Positions 1-8,981 of a DNA stretch of 64,000 nucleotides are shown here, piece after piece. The position numbers and the translations under genes were made by a program. The notes beneath the pieces were generated by a model that made no database searches, was not told the origin of the DNA, and saw only the letters and a list, made by a program, of their open reading frames with translations. Source of the DNA: Pseudoduganella guangdongensis (GTDB lineage: Bacteria; Pseudomonadota; Gammaproteobacteria; Burkholderiales; Burkholderiaceae_D); assembly GCF_009857475.1 (NCBI RefSeq), contig NZ_WWCJ01000007.1, positions 235,666 to 299,665 of the forward strand, in the 5' to 3' direction. Within the stretch, counting starts at the first letter, position 1. Each line of letters starts with the position of its first letter.

Positions 1-380
1 GCGACGTGGCTGATGGTGGCCGAGTGCAGTTTCACTGCTGGGGACACTTCTGCGTTTTCGAAGTGCAGGGCAACTTTCACGTGCAGTGGCTTGTTGGCGT
101 CAACGCGCTGGAAGTCAGCGTGCAGAACCAGTTGCTTGAATGCGTGCATCTGGAAGTCGCGCAGCAGCACTTTCTGTACCGAACCGTCGATTTCCATGTC
201 CAGGATGGACGAGTGGAACGCTTCTTTTTTCAGCGCGTGGAACAGTGCGTTGTGGTCCAGGGCGATGTTCACAGCTGGCTCGGTGCCGCCGTAGATGATG
301 CCAGGGGTCTGGCCGGAATTACGCAGGCGGCGGCTCGCACCCGTACCTTGCAGTTCGCGTTTGAATGCTACAACTTTCAT
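1..380 (-). CDS. rplY: 50S ribosomal protein L25/CTC (5' part, cut by window edge)
   Basis: Binds 5S rRNA in the large subunit; the long CTC form carries an extra C-terminal beta domain. The first 126 codons are visible, from [20 protein letters not shown] through the [16 protein letters not shown] stretch typical of the L25 domain. The reading frame is still open at base 1, so the C-terminal domain lies outside. The ATG (378-380) has a clear GGAG ribosome binding site at 387-390. It follows prs in the order usual for betaproteobacteria. A terminator-like hairpin sits directly in front of the ribosome binding site (see 391-419), so expression may be controlled in the leader. Confidence 0.93.
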   Translation of the reverse strand, partial: MKVVAFKRELQGTGASRRLRNSGQTPGIIYGGTEPAVNIALDHNALFHALKKEAFHSSILDMEIDGSVQKVLLRDFQMHAFKQLVLHADFQRVDANKPLHVKVALHFENAEVSPAVKLHSATISHV

Positions 381-390
381 GGAATACTCC

Positions 391-419
391 AAAAAATAAA
401 ACAAGGCTTTACGCCTTGT
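391..419 (-). terminator. Terminator-like hairpin in the rplY leader
   Basis: On the minus strand ACAAGGC (413-419) pairs perfectly with GCCTTGT (401-407) around a 5-nt loop. It is followed at once by TTTATTTTTT (391-400), then by the GGAG box of rplY. This is a textbook intrinsic-terminator layout, but it leaves no room for a promoter before rplY. It therefore acts on transcripts already heading into rplY, either as a partial terminator or as an attenuator. Confidence 0.7.
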
Positions 420-423
420 CGTT

Positions 424-454
424 AAAAAGAAGCGCCCCGCGACCAGGGCGCTTC
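424..454 (-). terminator. Intrinsic terminator after prs
   Basis: GAAGCGCCC (429-437) and GGGCGCTTC (446-454) form a perfect 9-bp stem with an 8-nt loop. On the minus strand it is followed by TTTTT (424-428). A second perfect 9-bp inverted repeat, TCGGCCGCA (461-469) with TGCGGCCGA (478-486), lies between it and the prs stop codon but has no T-run. Confidence 0.8.
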
Positions 455-491
455 ACGTATTCGGCCGCAACTTGCGCTGCGGCCGAGAAAT

Positions 492-1442
492 TTAGTCGAC
501 GAACAGGGAAATAACCGAGTCGCCTTTGATGATGCGCTTGAAGGTCTCTGCCAGCAGCGGGGCGCAGGTGACCTGGCGAATCTTGCCGCAGGCCTTGGCC
601 GCGTCGGACAGCGGGATGGTGTCGGTCACCACCAGCTCGTCCAGCGAGGAGCCGGAGATGCGTTCGATTGCCGGACCCGACAGCACTGGGTGCGTGCAGT
701 AAGCGATCACTTTCTTGGCGCCGCGCTCTTTCAGCACTTCAGCGGCTTTCACCAGGGTACCTGCGGTGTCAACCATGTCGTCCATGATCACGCAGTTACG
801 GCCTTCCACTTCACCGATGATGTTCATCACTTCGGAGACGTTGGCTTTTGGACGGCGCTTGTCGATGATGGCCAGGTCGCAACCGAGGCGTTTGGCCAGT
901 GCGCGGGCACGTACCACGCCGCCGACGTCCGGCGACACCACCAGCAGGTCTTCTTCGGCCTTCTTCTGCAGGTCGCCCAGCAGTACTGGCGAGGCGTAGA
1001 TATTGTCGACCGGAATGTCGAAGAAACCTTGGATCTGGTCTGCGTGCAGGTCCATGATGATCACACGGTCCACACCGGCTTCTTCCAGCATGTTGGCGAT
1101 GACTTTTGCCGAAATGGCCACACGCGCGGAGCGTGGACGGCGATCCTGGCGGGCATAGCCAAAGTAAGGAATTGCAGCGGTGATACGGCCAGCGGACGCA
1201 CGTTTCAGGGCATCAACCATCAGGATCAGTTCCATCAGGTTGTCGTTGGTCGGTGCGCAGGTCGATTGCAGGACGAAAACGTCTTTACCACGCACGTTTT
1301 CGTTGATTTCGACCATGACTTCGCCGTCCGAGAATTTCGAAACGACGGCTTTGCCGAGTGGTATGCCGAGATTTTTTGCGACCCCTTCTGCCAGAGCAGG
1401 ATTAGCGTTGCCGGTAAAAACCATCAGGTTTTCGTAAGCCAT
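492..1442 (-). CDS. prs: Ribose-phosphate pyrophosphokinase
   Basis: Makes PRPP from ribose 5-phosphate and ATP for nucleotide, histidine and tryptophan synthesis; cytosolic. The protein has 316 aa, the normal length for the bacterial class I enzyme. Visible motifs are the ATP-site segment [17 protein letters not shown] (about 86-102), the metal-site [12 protein letters not shown] (131-142) and the PRPP loop [12 protein letters not shown] (218-229). The start is ATG at 1440-1442 ([11 protein letters not shown]), with a GGGA box a few bases upstream. An in-frame extension of 13 codons towards 1481 is open but unlike the family. It lies downstream of tRNA-Gln and may share its transcript. Two terminator hairpins follow. 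Confidence 0.98.
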   Translation of the reverse strand: MAYENLMVFTGNANPALAEGVAKNLGIPLGKAVVSKFSDGEVMVEINENVRGKDVFVLQSTCAPTNDNLMELILMVDALKRASAGRITAAIPYFGYARQDRRPRSARVAISAKVIANMLEEAGVDRVIIMDLHADQIQGFFDIPVDNIYASPVLLGDLQKKAEEDLLVVSPDVGGVVRARALAKRLGCDLAIIDKRRPKANVSEVMNIIGEVEGRNCVIMDDMVDTAGTLVKAAEVLKERGAKKVIAYCTHPVLSGPAIERISGSSLDELVVTDTIPLSDAAKACGKIRQVTCAPLLAETFKRIIKGDSVISLFVD

Positions 1443-1553
1443 TGGGAGTCCCGAGAGGTAGTGTTGAATTCTATGAGGCACTCCTGCGTGGCAGGAGCTT
1501 TGTTTTCGACCCTGGCTGGAGACTGCTGCCTCGACAGAACCAGGGAAAAACGG

Positions 1554-1630
1554 TGGCAGGGGAACAAGGATTCGAACCTTGGTATGCCGGAATCAAAATC
1601 CGGTGCCTTAACCAGCTTGGCGATTCCCCT
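1554..1630 (-). tRNA. tRNA-Gln (anticodon UUG)
   Basis: On the minus strand the acceptor stem AGGGGAA (1624-1630) pairs with TTCCCCT, followed by G and an encoded CCA at 1554-1556. The anticodon arm is CCGGA-TTTTGAT-TCCGG, so the anticodon is UUG. The T arm contains GGTTCGAATCC. Length is 77 nt including CCA. The position between ispE and prs is the usual one in betaproteobacteria. Confidence 0.97.
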
Positions 1631-1707
1631 ACTCTTAACTGACTGCTTTCCGTCAGTAGGCCGACATTATATAGCCTAGTTCACGAAAAGCCAAATCTTT
1701 TTTCGCT

Positions 1708-2586
1708 TCACAACTTTGCGATGATTGGATGCTGTTTCAGCGCCTTCGCTTTCCATCCGGTCCAGGCGGCTGGCACTTTCGCAAGCACCGCATCGGCCTG
1801 TTCTTCGCTATGGACTGCGAGGAACACACAAGCTCCGGAGCCAGTCATCCTGGCATCACCGTAAGCGCCCAGCCATTCTACCGCGTCTGCTACTTGCGGG
1901 AATAAGCGGCACGCCACTTGTTGCAAATCGTTCTTTCCAAACTGTCGCAGATCATTTCGATTTGCGTAGTGGCTGGAAAAGTCCGACATCTTAACGGGCG
2001 CGCTATCCCTTGTCAAATGCTCTGAGGTAAAAATCTGGGCGGTCGGGCATTGCACGCCGGGCTCGATAACAACATACCAACAGTCGGGTGCGGCGACCGG
2101 CTGCAGGTCTTCCCCTACCCCTTCGGCAAAGCCGGTCTCGCCGAAAATGAAGAAGGGCACGTCGGCGCCCAGCGGCAGGGCCAGGGCCATCAGCTCCTGC
2201 CTGGTCAGGCCGGCTTTCCACAGCTTGTTCAGGGCCATGAAGGTGGTGGCGGCGTCGGACGAGCCGCCGCCCAGGCCGCCGCCCATCGGCAGGATCTTGT
2301 CGATGGTGATGTTGACGCCGGGCGGCAGTGCGCCGCTGCGGCGCTGCACTTCGGCTTGCAGCAGGCGGGCGGCGCGGATCACCAGGTCCTGCTCGGCGGG
2401 CACGCCTTCGATCTCGTTGGTGCGGTGCAGTTCCTGGTCGTCGCGCAGGGTGAAGTGCAGGGTGTCGCTGCGGTCGATGATCTGGAACACCGTTTGCAGC
2501 AGGTGGTAGCCGTCGGCGCGCCGGCCGTTCACGTGCAGGAACAGGTTCAATTTGGCCGGGGCCGGGCAATTCAGCAAACTTTTCAT
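1708..2586 (-). CDS. ispE: 4-(cytidine 5'-diphospho)-2-C-methyl-D-erythritol kinase
   Basis: Phosphorylates CDP-methylerythritol in the non-mevalonate isoprenoid pathway; cytosolic GHMP kinase. It has 292 aa, normal length. The N-terminal PAPAKLNLFLHV carries the substrate-site lysine. The glycine-rich ATP loop PMGGGLGGGSSDAA spans about 100-113, and the catalytic-aspartate segment LGADVPFF about 139-146. It starts 2 bases after the lolB stop, so ispE is translated from the TPR protein-lolB-ispE transcript. The adjacency of lolB and ispE is standard in betaproteobacteria. Confidence 0.97.
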   Translation of the reverse strand: MKSLLNCPAPAKLNLFLHVNGRRADGYHLLQTVFQIIDRSDTLHFTLRDDQELHRTNEIEGVPAEQDLVIRAARLLQAEVQRRSGALPPGVNITIDKILPMGGGLGGGSSDAATTFMALNKLWKAGLTRQELMALALPLGADVPFFIFGETGFAEGVGEDLQPVAAPDCWYVVIEPGVQCPTAQIFTSEHLTRDSAPVKMSDFSSHYANRNDLRQFGKNDLQQVACRLFPQVADAVEWLGAYGDARMTGSGACVFLAVHSEEQADAVLAKVPAAWTGWKAKALKQHPIIAKL

Positions 2587-2588
2587 AC

Positions 2589-3197
2589 TTACTCTACTTG
2601 TTCAACAAAGACGCGCAGCGCCATTTCCTGGATGTCGCCGTTGCCGGGGTGTTCGGCGTCGAAGCGTTGCGGGCGCGGCGTGGCCGTGCCCGCGCCGTCT
2701 TCGCGCCAGCCGGTGTAGCGCAGGCGCCAGCCTTCGCGCGTGGTGACTTCGCTATTGGCGGGGCTGGCGGACCACGGCTTGCCATTGGCGTCAATTGCGT
2801 GGCCTTGCAGCCAGCTGCGCATGCCGGCAACGGGCAAGGTCCAGCCCAGGGCGCGCGCGCTCAGGGCGTCGATGCTGGGCGCGCGCACCGGCGGCTTGTT
2901 GCCGCCTTCGCGCAGCGTGGCGCCTTGCGGCGTGACTTCAATGGTGGCGACGGTGTTGCCGAACTGGGTGGCCAGCGCGACGTCGGTGCGCTGCGCGTCC
3001 TGCTTCCAGGTGAAGTTGACGGTGACCGATTCCTGCTTGCCGTCCTTCAGGTAGCGGGCGTTCAGGCGGCCGGCCAGGGCCAGCGCGTCGGCGTACGGGG
3101 CGACGGCGGCGCTGGAGGCCGGCGCGCTCGGCGCGCTGGCGCAGCCGCACAGGATGGCGGCGGCGCCGGCGATGGCGGCGAGGGTTTTAAAGCTCAT
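2589..3197 (-). CDS. lolB: Outer-membrane lipoprotein insertion factor LolB
   Basis: Receives lipoproteins from LolA and inserts them into the inner leaflet of the outer membrane. It has 202 aa with a lipoprotein signal peptide ending in a LCGC lipobox. The LolB core is visible: NFTWKQD, TPQGATLRE, and ARALGWTLPVAGMRSWLQG, the conserved GW-x-LPV-x-L/M-x-W-L-x-G signature. The ATG at 3195-3197 overlaps the preceding TPR gene stop as TAATG, indicating translational coupling. A longer in-frame extension to 3311 would bury the signal peptide and is rejected. Sequence conservation in LolB is low, so the lipobox, signature and neighbours carry the call. Confidence 0.92.
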   Translation of the reverse strand: MSFKTLAAIAGAAAILCGCASAPSAPASSAAVAPYADALALAGRLNARYLKDGKQESVTVNFTWKQDAQRTDVALATQFGNTVATIEVTPQGATLREGGNKPPVRAPSIDALSARALGWTLPVAGMRSWLQGHAIDANGKPWSASPANSEVTTREGWRLRYTGWREDGAGTATPRPQRFDAEHPGNGDIQEMALRVFVEQVE

Positions 3198-4978
3198 TAA
3201 ATTCCTGCGTTGAGGCGCGCCAGGGTGCTGCGCAGCGCGTCGTTTTTCGGGTCTTTGGCGCGCGCTTCGCGCCACAGTTTGGCGGCGCCGGCTTTGTCGC
3301 CCTGGGTCCACAGCACTTCGCCCAGGTGCACCGCGATTTCGGCGTCGCCGCGCAGGGCGTAGGCCTGGCGCAGCGACTGCTCGGCCTCTTTCAGCTTACC
3401 CATGCGGAACAGGACCCAGCCCATGCTGTCCATGATGTAGGGGTCGCCGGGCGCCATCTTGAGCGCCTTGTCGATCAGCTCATAGGCTTCGTCCAGGCGG
3501 ATGTTGCGGTCGGCCAGCGAGTAGCCCAGCGCGTTGTAGGCGTGGTGGTTGTCGGGCACGGACTCCATCACCTTGCGCAGGGCGGTTTCCATGGCGTCCA
3601 CCTTGCCCAGCTTTTCGGCGGCCAGGGCGTAGTCGTACATCAGGTCCGGGCTGTTGGGGTAGCGCAGCACGCCGTCTTCCAGCGTCTTGAAGGCTTCCAC
3701 AGCGCGGCCGGCGTCGCGCAGCAGCTGGCCTTCGGTCTGCACGATCTGCACTTGCTCGGCCAGGTCGGCCGGCGTGATCTCTTTCAGCTGCGCGCGCGCG
3801 CCGTCAACGTCGCCTTTGCGGGCGGTGATGTGGGCGCGTTTCAGGCGCGCCGACAGGGTGGCGCGCGGGTCCTCGGCTTCGATCTTTTCCAGCCAGCCCA
3901 GGGCGGCGTCCAGGTCGCCGCGTTCTTCCGCGATCTGGGCCAGCAGCATCAGGGCCTTGTTCGGGTCGCGCTCGGGATCGGGCTGGCTTTCCAGGACGGC
4001 GATGTAGCGCTTGAAATAGTCTTCCGCCGCCTTGCTGTCCTGGCCTTGCAGGGACATGATGCCCAGCGCGTACAGGGTGCCGGGGTTGTCCGGCTGGTCT
4101 TTCAGCAGCAGCTCGAATTGTTCGCGCGCTTTGTCGTACTGCTTTTGCTCGACCAGCAGGCGGGCATAGGCCGAGCGCACTTCGCGCGCGGCGGGGTATT
4201 TTTGCAGGAAGCCGGCAAACAGCTGCTGCGCGCCATCCAGGTCTTGCAGCATCTGGCCCATGGTCAGGATGGCCAGTTCGGAGTCGGGTTTGATCTCGAC
4301 CGCTTTTTGCGCTTCGGCGCGCGCGCGGTCGGCCTGGCCGGCGGCGTTGGCGCCTTGCGCCAGCACCAGGTGCGCTTCCTGCGTTTTCAGGTAGGGCTGC
4401 AGCACGCGCTCCATCAGGGCGAAGGCGCCGGCCTTGTCCTTGGCGCGCAGCAGGAACTGCTGCATCTGGAACATCAGCAGCGGGCGGCCGGTCGGTGCGG
4501 CGCTTTTCAGGCGCTGCGCGAACAGTTGTTCCGCCTCGCCCAGGTCGTCGCCCAGCACGGCGAAGCCGAGGAAGTATTGCGCCGCCTCGTCGGAGTCGGG
4601 CGCCAGCTCGCGCCACAGGCGGATCGCGGCCAGCGCTTCATTGCCCTGCTTGGCCGACAGCGCCATTTCCGAGGCGCGCCGCGCCAGGCGCGGGTCGCGC
4701 GTTTGCTGCGCCAGCACCATCATGGCGACGTAGGCGCTTTGCCACTGGCCGCGCTTGAAATCGAGTTCGGCCTTGGTCAGCTTGTAAAACAGCTCGCTGG
4801 TGAGTTCGACGTTGGGCAGCTTTTCGCCCGGCGGCACGGCCTTGGCAATCGCCTCGGCGGCCGGGGTGGGTTCGGCGGCGGCGGGCGCCGCAGCCTCCTG
4901 TGCCGGCTGCTGCGGCGGCACGACTGCGCAAGCGGACACCAGGGCCGACAGGGTTACAATGGCGAATGCGTTTTTCAA
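3197..4978 (-). CDS. TPR-repeat outer-membrane or periplasmic lipoprotein
   Basis: Large helical-repeat protein, probably a scaffold, of 593 aa. From the chosen TTG start (4976-4978) it begins MKNAFAIVTLSALVSAC, a clean lipoprotein signal with Cys at 17. An Ala/Pro-rich linker follows, then tetratricopeptide-type repeats (for example NNPGTLYALGIM-like units, and LDEAYELIDKALKMAPGDP near the C-terminus, followed by YIMDSMGWVLFRMGKLKEAEQ). The TTG is preferred because CAGGA (4986-4990) sits 7 nt upstream; another TTG at 5027-5029 has neither a Shine-Dalgarno box nor a proper signal. First gene of the lolB-ispE transcript, divergent from mutM. The exact partner is unknown. Confidence 0.88.
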   Translation of the reverse strand: MKNAFAIVTLSALVSACAVVPPQQPAQEAAAPAAAEPTPAAEAIAKAVPPGEKLPNVELTSELFYKLTKAELDFKRGQWQSAYVAMMVLAQQTRDPRLARRASEMALSAKQGNEALAAIRLWRELAPDSDEAAQYFLGFAVLGDDLGEAEQLFAQRLKSAAPTGRPLLMFQMQQFLLRAKDKAGAFALMERVLQPYLKTQEAHLVLAQGANAAGQADRARAEAQKAVEIKPDSELAILTMGQMLQDLDGAQQLFAGFLQKYPAAREVRSAYARLLVEQKQYDKAREQFELLLKDQPDNPGTLYALGIMSLQGQDSKAAEDYFKRYIAVLESQPDPERDPNKALMLLAQIAEERGDLDAALGWLEKIEAEDPRATLSARLKRAHITARKGDVDGARAQLKEITPADLAEQVQIVQTEGQLLRDAGRAVEAFKTLEDGVLRYPNSPDLMYDYALAAEKLGKVDAMETALRKVMESVPDNHHAYNALGYSLADRNIRLDEAYELIDKALKMAPGDPYIMDSMGWVLFRMGKLKEAEQSLRQAYALRGDAEIAVHLGEVLWTQGDKAGAAKLWREARAKDPKNDALRSTLARLNAGI

Positions 4979-5041
4979 AGGAAGATCCTGCAAATCGGGC
5001 TCAAGACTTGATTCTACGCCAACCCGCAAAAAACCACCCCC

Positions 5042-5875
5042 ATGCCTGAATTACCCGAAGTTGAAGTCACCCGGCGCGGTGTCGCGCCGCATATCGAAGG
5101 ACGCGTGGTACGCGCCGTGGTGCTGCGGCGCGATGGCTTGCGCTGGCCGTTCCCGGACGATTTGCCAGCCATCCTGGCCGGCCGCCGCATCATCACCACC
5201 GACCGCCGCGGCAAGTACCTGCTGGTGTGCTTCGAACATGGCACCCTGATCATCCACCTCGGCATGAGCGGTCACCTGCGGGTGCTGCCACCCGGCCTGC
5301 CGCCGGAAAAGCATGATCATTTCGACATGACGGTGGAAGGCGCCGATAGCACGCAGGTGCTGCGCATGACCGATCCGCGCCGCTTTGGCGCCGTGCTGTG
5401 GCATGCGGCGGACGAAGGCGCGCTGGAAGAGCATGCGCTGCTGCGCGGCCTGGGCGTGGAGCCGCTGGGCCAGGCCTTCAGCGGCCGCCTGCTGTTCGCG
5501 CAGACGCGCACGCGCAGTGCGGCCATCAAGCAGGTCTTGATGGCGGGCGATATCGTGGTCGGCGTGGGCAATATCTACTGTTCGGAGAGCCTGTTCCGCG
5601 CCGGCATCAATCCGAAGACGGCGGCCAACCGCATCAGCGCGGCGCGCTATGACCGCCTGGCGCAGGCGATCCGCGAGGTGCTGGCCGAAGCAATAGTTCA
5701 GGGTGGTAGCACTTTGCGCGACTTTATCAGCGTAAACGGGCAATCGGGCTATTTCCAGCAGTCATATTTCGTCTATGATCGTGCTGGTGTGCCTTGCCGC
5801 CTGTGCGGCGCGCCTGTGCGCCAGATCAAGCAGGGACAACGCTCCACTTTTTATTGTGTAAATTGCCAGAAATAA
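5042..5875 (+). CDS. mutM: Formamidopyrimidine-DNA glycosylase
   Basis: Bifunctional glycosylase/AP-lyase that removes 8-oxoguanine and formamidopyrimidines. It has 277 aa. The start MPELPEVE supplies the catalytic Pro2 and Glu3 after Met removal, and RRGKYLL carries the conserved Lys58. The C-terminal zinc finger is intact: C252-x2-C255-x16-C272-x2-C275. DNA-binding segments [10 protein letters not shown] and GGSTLRDF are present. No clear Shine-Dalgarno box precedes the ATG. It is divergent from the TPR gene across about 60 bp and heads a co-directional set with the dynamin-like gene and mutY. Confidence 0.98.
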   Translation: MPELPEVEVTRRGVAPHIEGRVVRAVVLRRDGLRWPFPDDLPAILAGRRIITTDRRGKYLLVCFEHGTLIIHLGMSGHLRVLPPGLPPEKHDHFDMTVEGADSTQVLRMTDPRRFGAVLWHAADEGALEEHALLRGLGVEPLGQAFSGRLLFAQTRTRSAAIKQVLMAGDIVVGVGNIYCSESLFRAGINPKTAANRISAARYDRLAQAIREVLAEAIVQGGSTLRDFISVNGQSGYFQQSYFVYDRAGVPCRLCGAPVRQIKQGQRSTFYCVNCQK

Positions 5876-5890
5876 CGAGATAAAACGAAG

Positions 5891-7819
5891 ATGGTAAGGG
5901 ACCTCGAACAATACAGCGCCTGGCGCCAGGGTGTAATCGCCGCCGTCGCAAACTACCGCGACTGGATCGTACAGGCCGACCTCGCGGATGCAGCGGCTGA
6001 GCAGCGCCTGGCGCGCACGCTGTCCAAGCTGTCCGACGACAAGCTGTCGGTGGCCTTTGTGGCGGAATTTTCGCGCGGTAAATCCGAGCTCATCAATTCC
6101 ATTTTCTTCGCCGATTTCGGCCAGCGCATCCTGCCGTCGGCCGCCGGCCGCACCACCATGTGCCCGACCGAGCTGATGTACGACGCCGCCTACCCGGCCT
6201 GCATCCGCCTGCTGCCGATTGAAACGCGCGCCGCCAACCTGTCCACCAGCGATTACCGCGATGATCCGCATGCCTGGACCGTGCTGCCGCTGCAACTGGA
6301 CTCGCCGGAACACATGCAGGAGGTCTTCAAGCAGGTCAGCCTGACGCGCCATGTGCCGGTGGAGGAAGCCAAGCGCTACGGCCTGTACGATGAGAACGAT
6401 CCGGACATGGCGGTCACGCTGGACAGCGACGGCCTGGTCGAGATTTCGCGCTGGCGCCACGCCATCATCAACTTCCCGCACCCGCTGCTGAAGCAGGGCC
6501 TGGTGATCCTGGATACGCCGGGGCTGAACGCGATCGGCACCGAGCCGGAACTGACCCTGAACCTGATCCCGCATGCGCACGCGGTGCTGTTCATCCTGGC
6601 CGCCGATACCGGCGTGACCAAGAGCGACATCGAAGTGTGGCGCACGCATATCGGCAACGGCGCCGGACGCATGGTAGTGCTGAACAAGATCGATTCGATG
6701 TGGGACCCGCTGCGCACCGAGGCGGAGATCGACGCCGAGATCCTGCGCCAGCAGGACCACGCGGCGCACATGCTGGGCCTGGATGCGCGCCAGGTGTTCC
6801 CGGTGTCGGCGCAGAAGGCGCTGGTAGGCAAGATCACCGGCGACCATGAGCTGGTGCACAAGAGCCGCATGAAACAGCTGGAGAGCGCCCTGTTCAATGA
6901 GCTGATCCCGGCACGCAAGGACATCATCCGCCGCCGCCTGGGCGACGAGCTGGCGGCGCTGAGCGGCGCGCAGTATTCGGCGCTGTCGGCCAAGACGCGC
7001 GGCATCATGGAGCAGTTGCTGGAGCTGAAGGGCCTGCGCGGCAAGAACCAGACCGTGATCGCGCACATGGCGCGCCGGGTGGAAGTGGAGAAGAAGGAAT
7101 TCGACGAGAGCCTGTTCAAGCTGCAAGCCACGCGCGCGGTGTTCACGCGCTTGTCCACCGAGCTGTATTCCAGCCTGGGCATGGACGTGCTGCGCGACAG
7201 CTTGGTGAAGGCGCGCGCGGGCATGCAGTCGAGCCGTTTCACCACCGGCCTGCGCGACGCGATCGGCGGCTACTTCGACAGCATCCATGCCAACCTGGAT
7301 GAATCGGAGCGCAAGATCGAAGAGATCCGCTCGATGATGGAAACCATGTACAAGAAGTTCTCGGCGGAGCATGGCCTGTCGTTGGCCTTGCCCATGGCCT
7401 TCTCGCTGGCCAAGTACCGCGACGAGATCAACGAGGCGTACAGCATCTACGAAAAGCAGTTCGGCACCGCGACCATGCTGACCACCTCGCGCGTGGTGCT
7501 GATGGAGCGCTTCTTTGATTCGGTGGCGTCGGCTGTGAAGCGCTGCTTCAAGGCGGCCAATGCGGATACCGATGCCTGGCTGAAGGTGATCATGGCGCCG
7601 CTGGAGTCGCAGATCCGCCAGCACAAGGAACAGCTCAAGCACCGCCAGGCGTCCATCGCGCGCATCCACGATGCGACCGATACGCTGGAGCAGAAGATCG
7701 AGGCCTTCGAGGCCACGCAGGCGGCGCTGGAGGCGCAGAAGGCCAAGCTGGCATCGCTGGCAGCAGCCATCAATGATGCGATCGCGGCGGAACCGGTTGT
7801 ACTGGAGGCGGCGGCGTAA
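5891..7819 (+). CDS. Dynamin-like large GTPase
   Basis: Membrane-remodelling type GTPase, 642 aa. The GTPase domain occupies about 50-340: P-loop AEFSRGKS (58-65, with Ala in place of the first Gly of GxxxxGKS), a switch segment GRTTMCPTEL (86-95), DTPG (208-211) and NKID (265-268). The rest is helical, with heptad-like stretches about 550-630 consistent with an assembly stalk. No transmembrane segment is obvious. The gene starts 15 bp after mutM and its stop codon touches the GTG of mutY, so the three genes are probably co-transcribed. Bacterial dynamin-like proteins are known to tubulate or fuse membranes in other species; the role of this lineage is not established. Confidence 0.85.
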   Translation: MVRDLEQYSAWRQGVIAAVANYRDWIVQADLADAAAEQRLARTLSKLSDDKLSVAFVAEFSRGKSELINSIFFADFGQRILPSAAGRTTMCPTELMYDAAYPACIRLLPIETRAANLSTSDYRDDPHAWTVLPLQLDSPEHMQEVFKQVSLTRHVPVEEAKRYGLYDENDPDMAVTLDSDGLVEISRWRHAIINFPHPLLKQGLVILDTPGLNAIGTEPELTLNLIPHAHAVLFILAADTGVTKSDIEVWRTHIGNGAGRMVVLNKIDSMWDPLRTEAEIDAEILRQQDHAAHMLGLDARQVFPVSAQKALVGKITGDHELVHKSRMKQLESALFNELIPARKDIIRRRLGDELAALSGAQYSALSAKTRGIMEQLLELKGLRGKNQTVIAHMARRVEVEKKEFDESLFKLQATRAVFTRLSTELYSSLGMDVLRDSLVKARAGMQSSRFTTGLRDAIGGYFDSIHANLDESERKIEEIRSMMETMYKKFSAEHGLSLALPMAFSLAKYRDEINEAYSIYEKQFGTATMLTTSRVVLMERFFDSVASAVKRCFKAANADTDAWLKVIMAPLESQIRQHKEQLKHRQASIARIHDATDTLEQKIEAFEATQAALEAQKAKLASLAAAINDAIAAEPVVLEAAA

Positions 7820-8956
7820 GTGCAGTATGAAGATCCGAGCTTCGCGGCCGACCTGGTCGCGTGGCAGAAACAACATGGCCGGCACGACCTGCCGTGGCAA
7901 AACACCCGCGATGCCTACCTGGTGTGGCTGTCCGAAATCATGCTGCAGCAAACGCAGGTGTCGGCGGTGCTGGGCTACTACGCGCGCTTCCTGGAGCGCT
8001 TCCCTACCCTGGCTTCGCTGGCCGCCGCTCCCGTTGAAGACGTGATGGCGCAGTGGGCCGGCCTGGGCTACTACACCCGCGCGCGCAACCTGCACAAGTG
8101 CGCGCAGCGCGTGGTGGCGGAATATGGCGGCGTGTTTCCATCCGACCCGGCCTTGCTGGCCGAGCTGCCGGGCATCGGCCGCTCCACCGCCGCCGCCATC
8201 GCCGCCTTCTCCGCCGGCCGCCGCGCGGCCATCATGGATGGCAATGTCAAACGTGTCTTTGCGCGCGTGTTCGGCATCGACACCTATCCCGGCGAACGCA
8301 AGACCGAGGAAGCCATGTGGGCGCGTGCCGAAGCGTTGGCGCCTGCCGACGATATCGAGGCCTACACCCAAGGCTTGATGGACATGGGCGCGACGCTATG
8401 CACGCGCAGCAGCCCATCGTGCGAGCGCTGCCCGATGCAGGCGCGCTGCGTGGCGTTCGCCACCGGCCGCACCGCAGAACTGCCGATCCGCAAACCGAAG
8501 AAAGCCACCCCGGAAAAATCCGCCCACATGCTGCTGCTGGTCGATCGCGGCCAGGTGCTGCTGGAGCAGCGCCCCGCGACGGGCATCTGGGGCGGGCTGC
8601 TGTCCTTGCCCGAGCTGGCCGGCCACAACACAATCGCGCCCCCCGCCAACGCCGGTGCAGCTGCCGCACCCGACGCGTACGCCACCCCGGTGGACGCTGC
8701 CGTAGCGGCAGCCGTGAGCCCGTTCGGCACAATGGAGTCGCTGGAACGCATGCTACCCGTAGTGCACATCTTCACCCACTACAAGCTGCACATCCACCCG
8801 TTGCTGGTCACGCTCTCGGCCCGCGCCGCGCTGGCCGGTGAAGAGCGCTACGTATGGCTCAACGCCGCCGCCCTGCCCGACGCCGCCCTGCCCGCGCCGA
8901 TCAAGAAACTGCTGCTCGAGTTGCTCGGCGAACGCGCCCAGGCGCGCATGTTTTGA
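7820..8956 (+). CDS. mutY: A/G-specific adenine glycosylase
   Basis: Removes adenine mispaired with 8-oxoguanine, completing the pathway begun by MutM. It has 378 aa. The HhH-GPD core carries catalytic Glu39 (SEIMLQQTQV), hairpin LPGIGRSTAAA (116-126) and Asp140 (MDGNVKRV). The iron-sulfur loop is intact with Cys at 194, 201, 204 and 210 (C-x6-C-x2-C-x5-C). The C-terminal NUDIX-like 8-oxoG recognition domain begins near AHMLLLVDRGQVLLEQRP. It starts with GTG immediately after the TAA of the GTPase gene, which implies coupled translation. Confidence 0.97.
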   Translation: MQYEDPSFAADLVAWQKQHGRHDLPWQNTRDAYLVWLSEIMLQQTQVSAVLGYYARFLERFPTLASLAAAPVEDVMAQWAGLGYYTRARNLHKCAQRVVAEYGGVFPSDPALLAELPGIGRSTAAAIAAFSAGRRAAIMDGNVKRVFARVFGIDTYPGERKTEEAMWARAEALAPADDIEAYTQGLMDMGATLCTRSSPSCERCPMQARCVAFATGRTAELPIRKPKKATPEKSAHMLLLVDRGQVLLEQRPATGIWGGLLSLPELAGHNTIAPPANAGAAAAPDAYATPVDAAVAAAVSPFGTMESLERMLPVVHIFTHYKLHIHPLLVTLSARAALAGEERYVWLNAAALPDAALPAPIKKLLLELLGERAQARMF

Positions 8957-8981
8957 AGGGCATGGGCCGGTTTAAGGCGCC

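Noticed and set aside
5762..8371. Very long open frame on the minus strand opposite the GTPase and mutY genes
   Set aside because: Antisense shadow of high-GC coding sequence: Gln/Arg/His-rich composition, no family motifs, and the plus strand holds clear genes with intact motifs.
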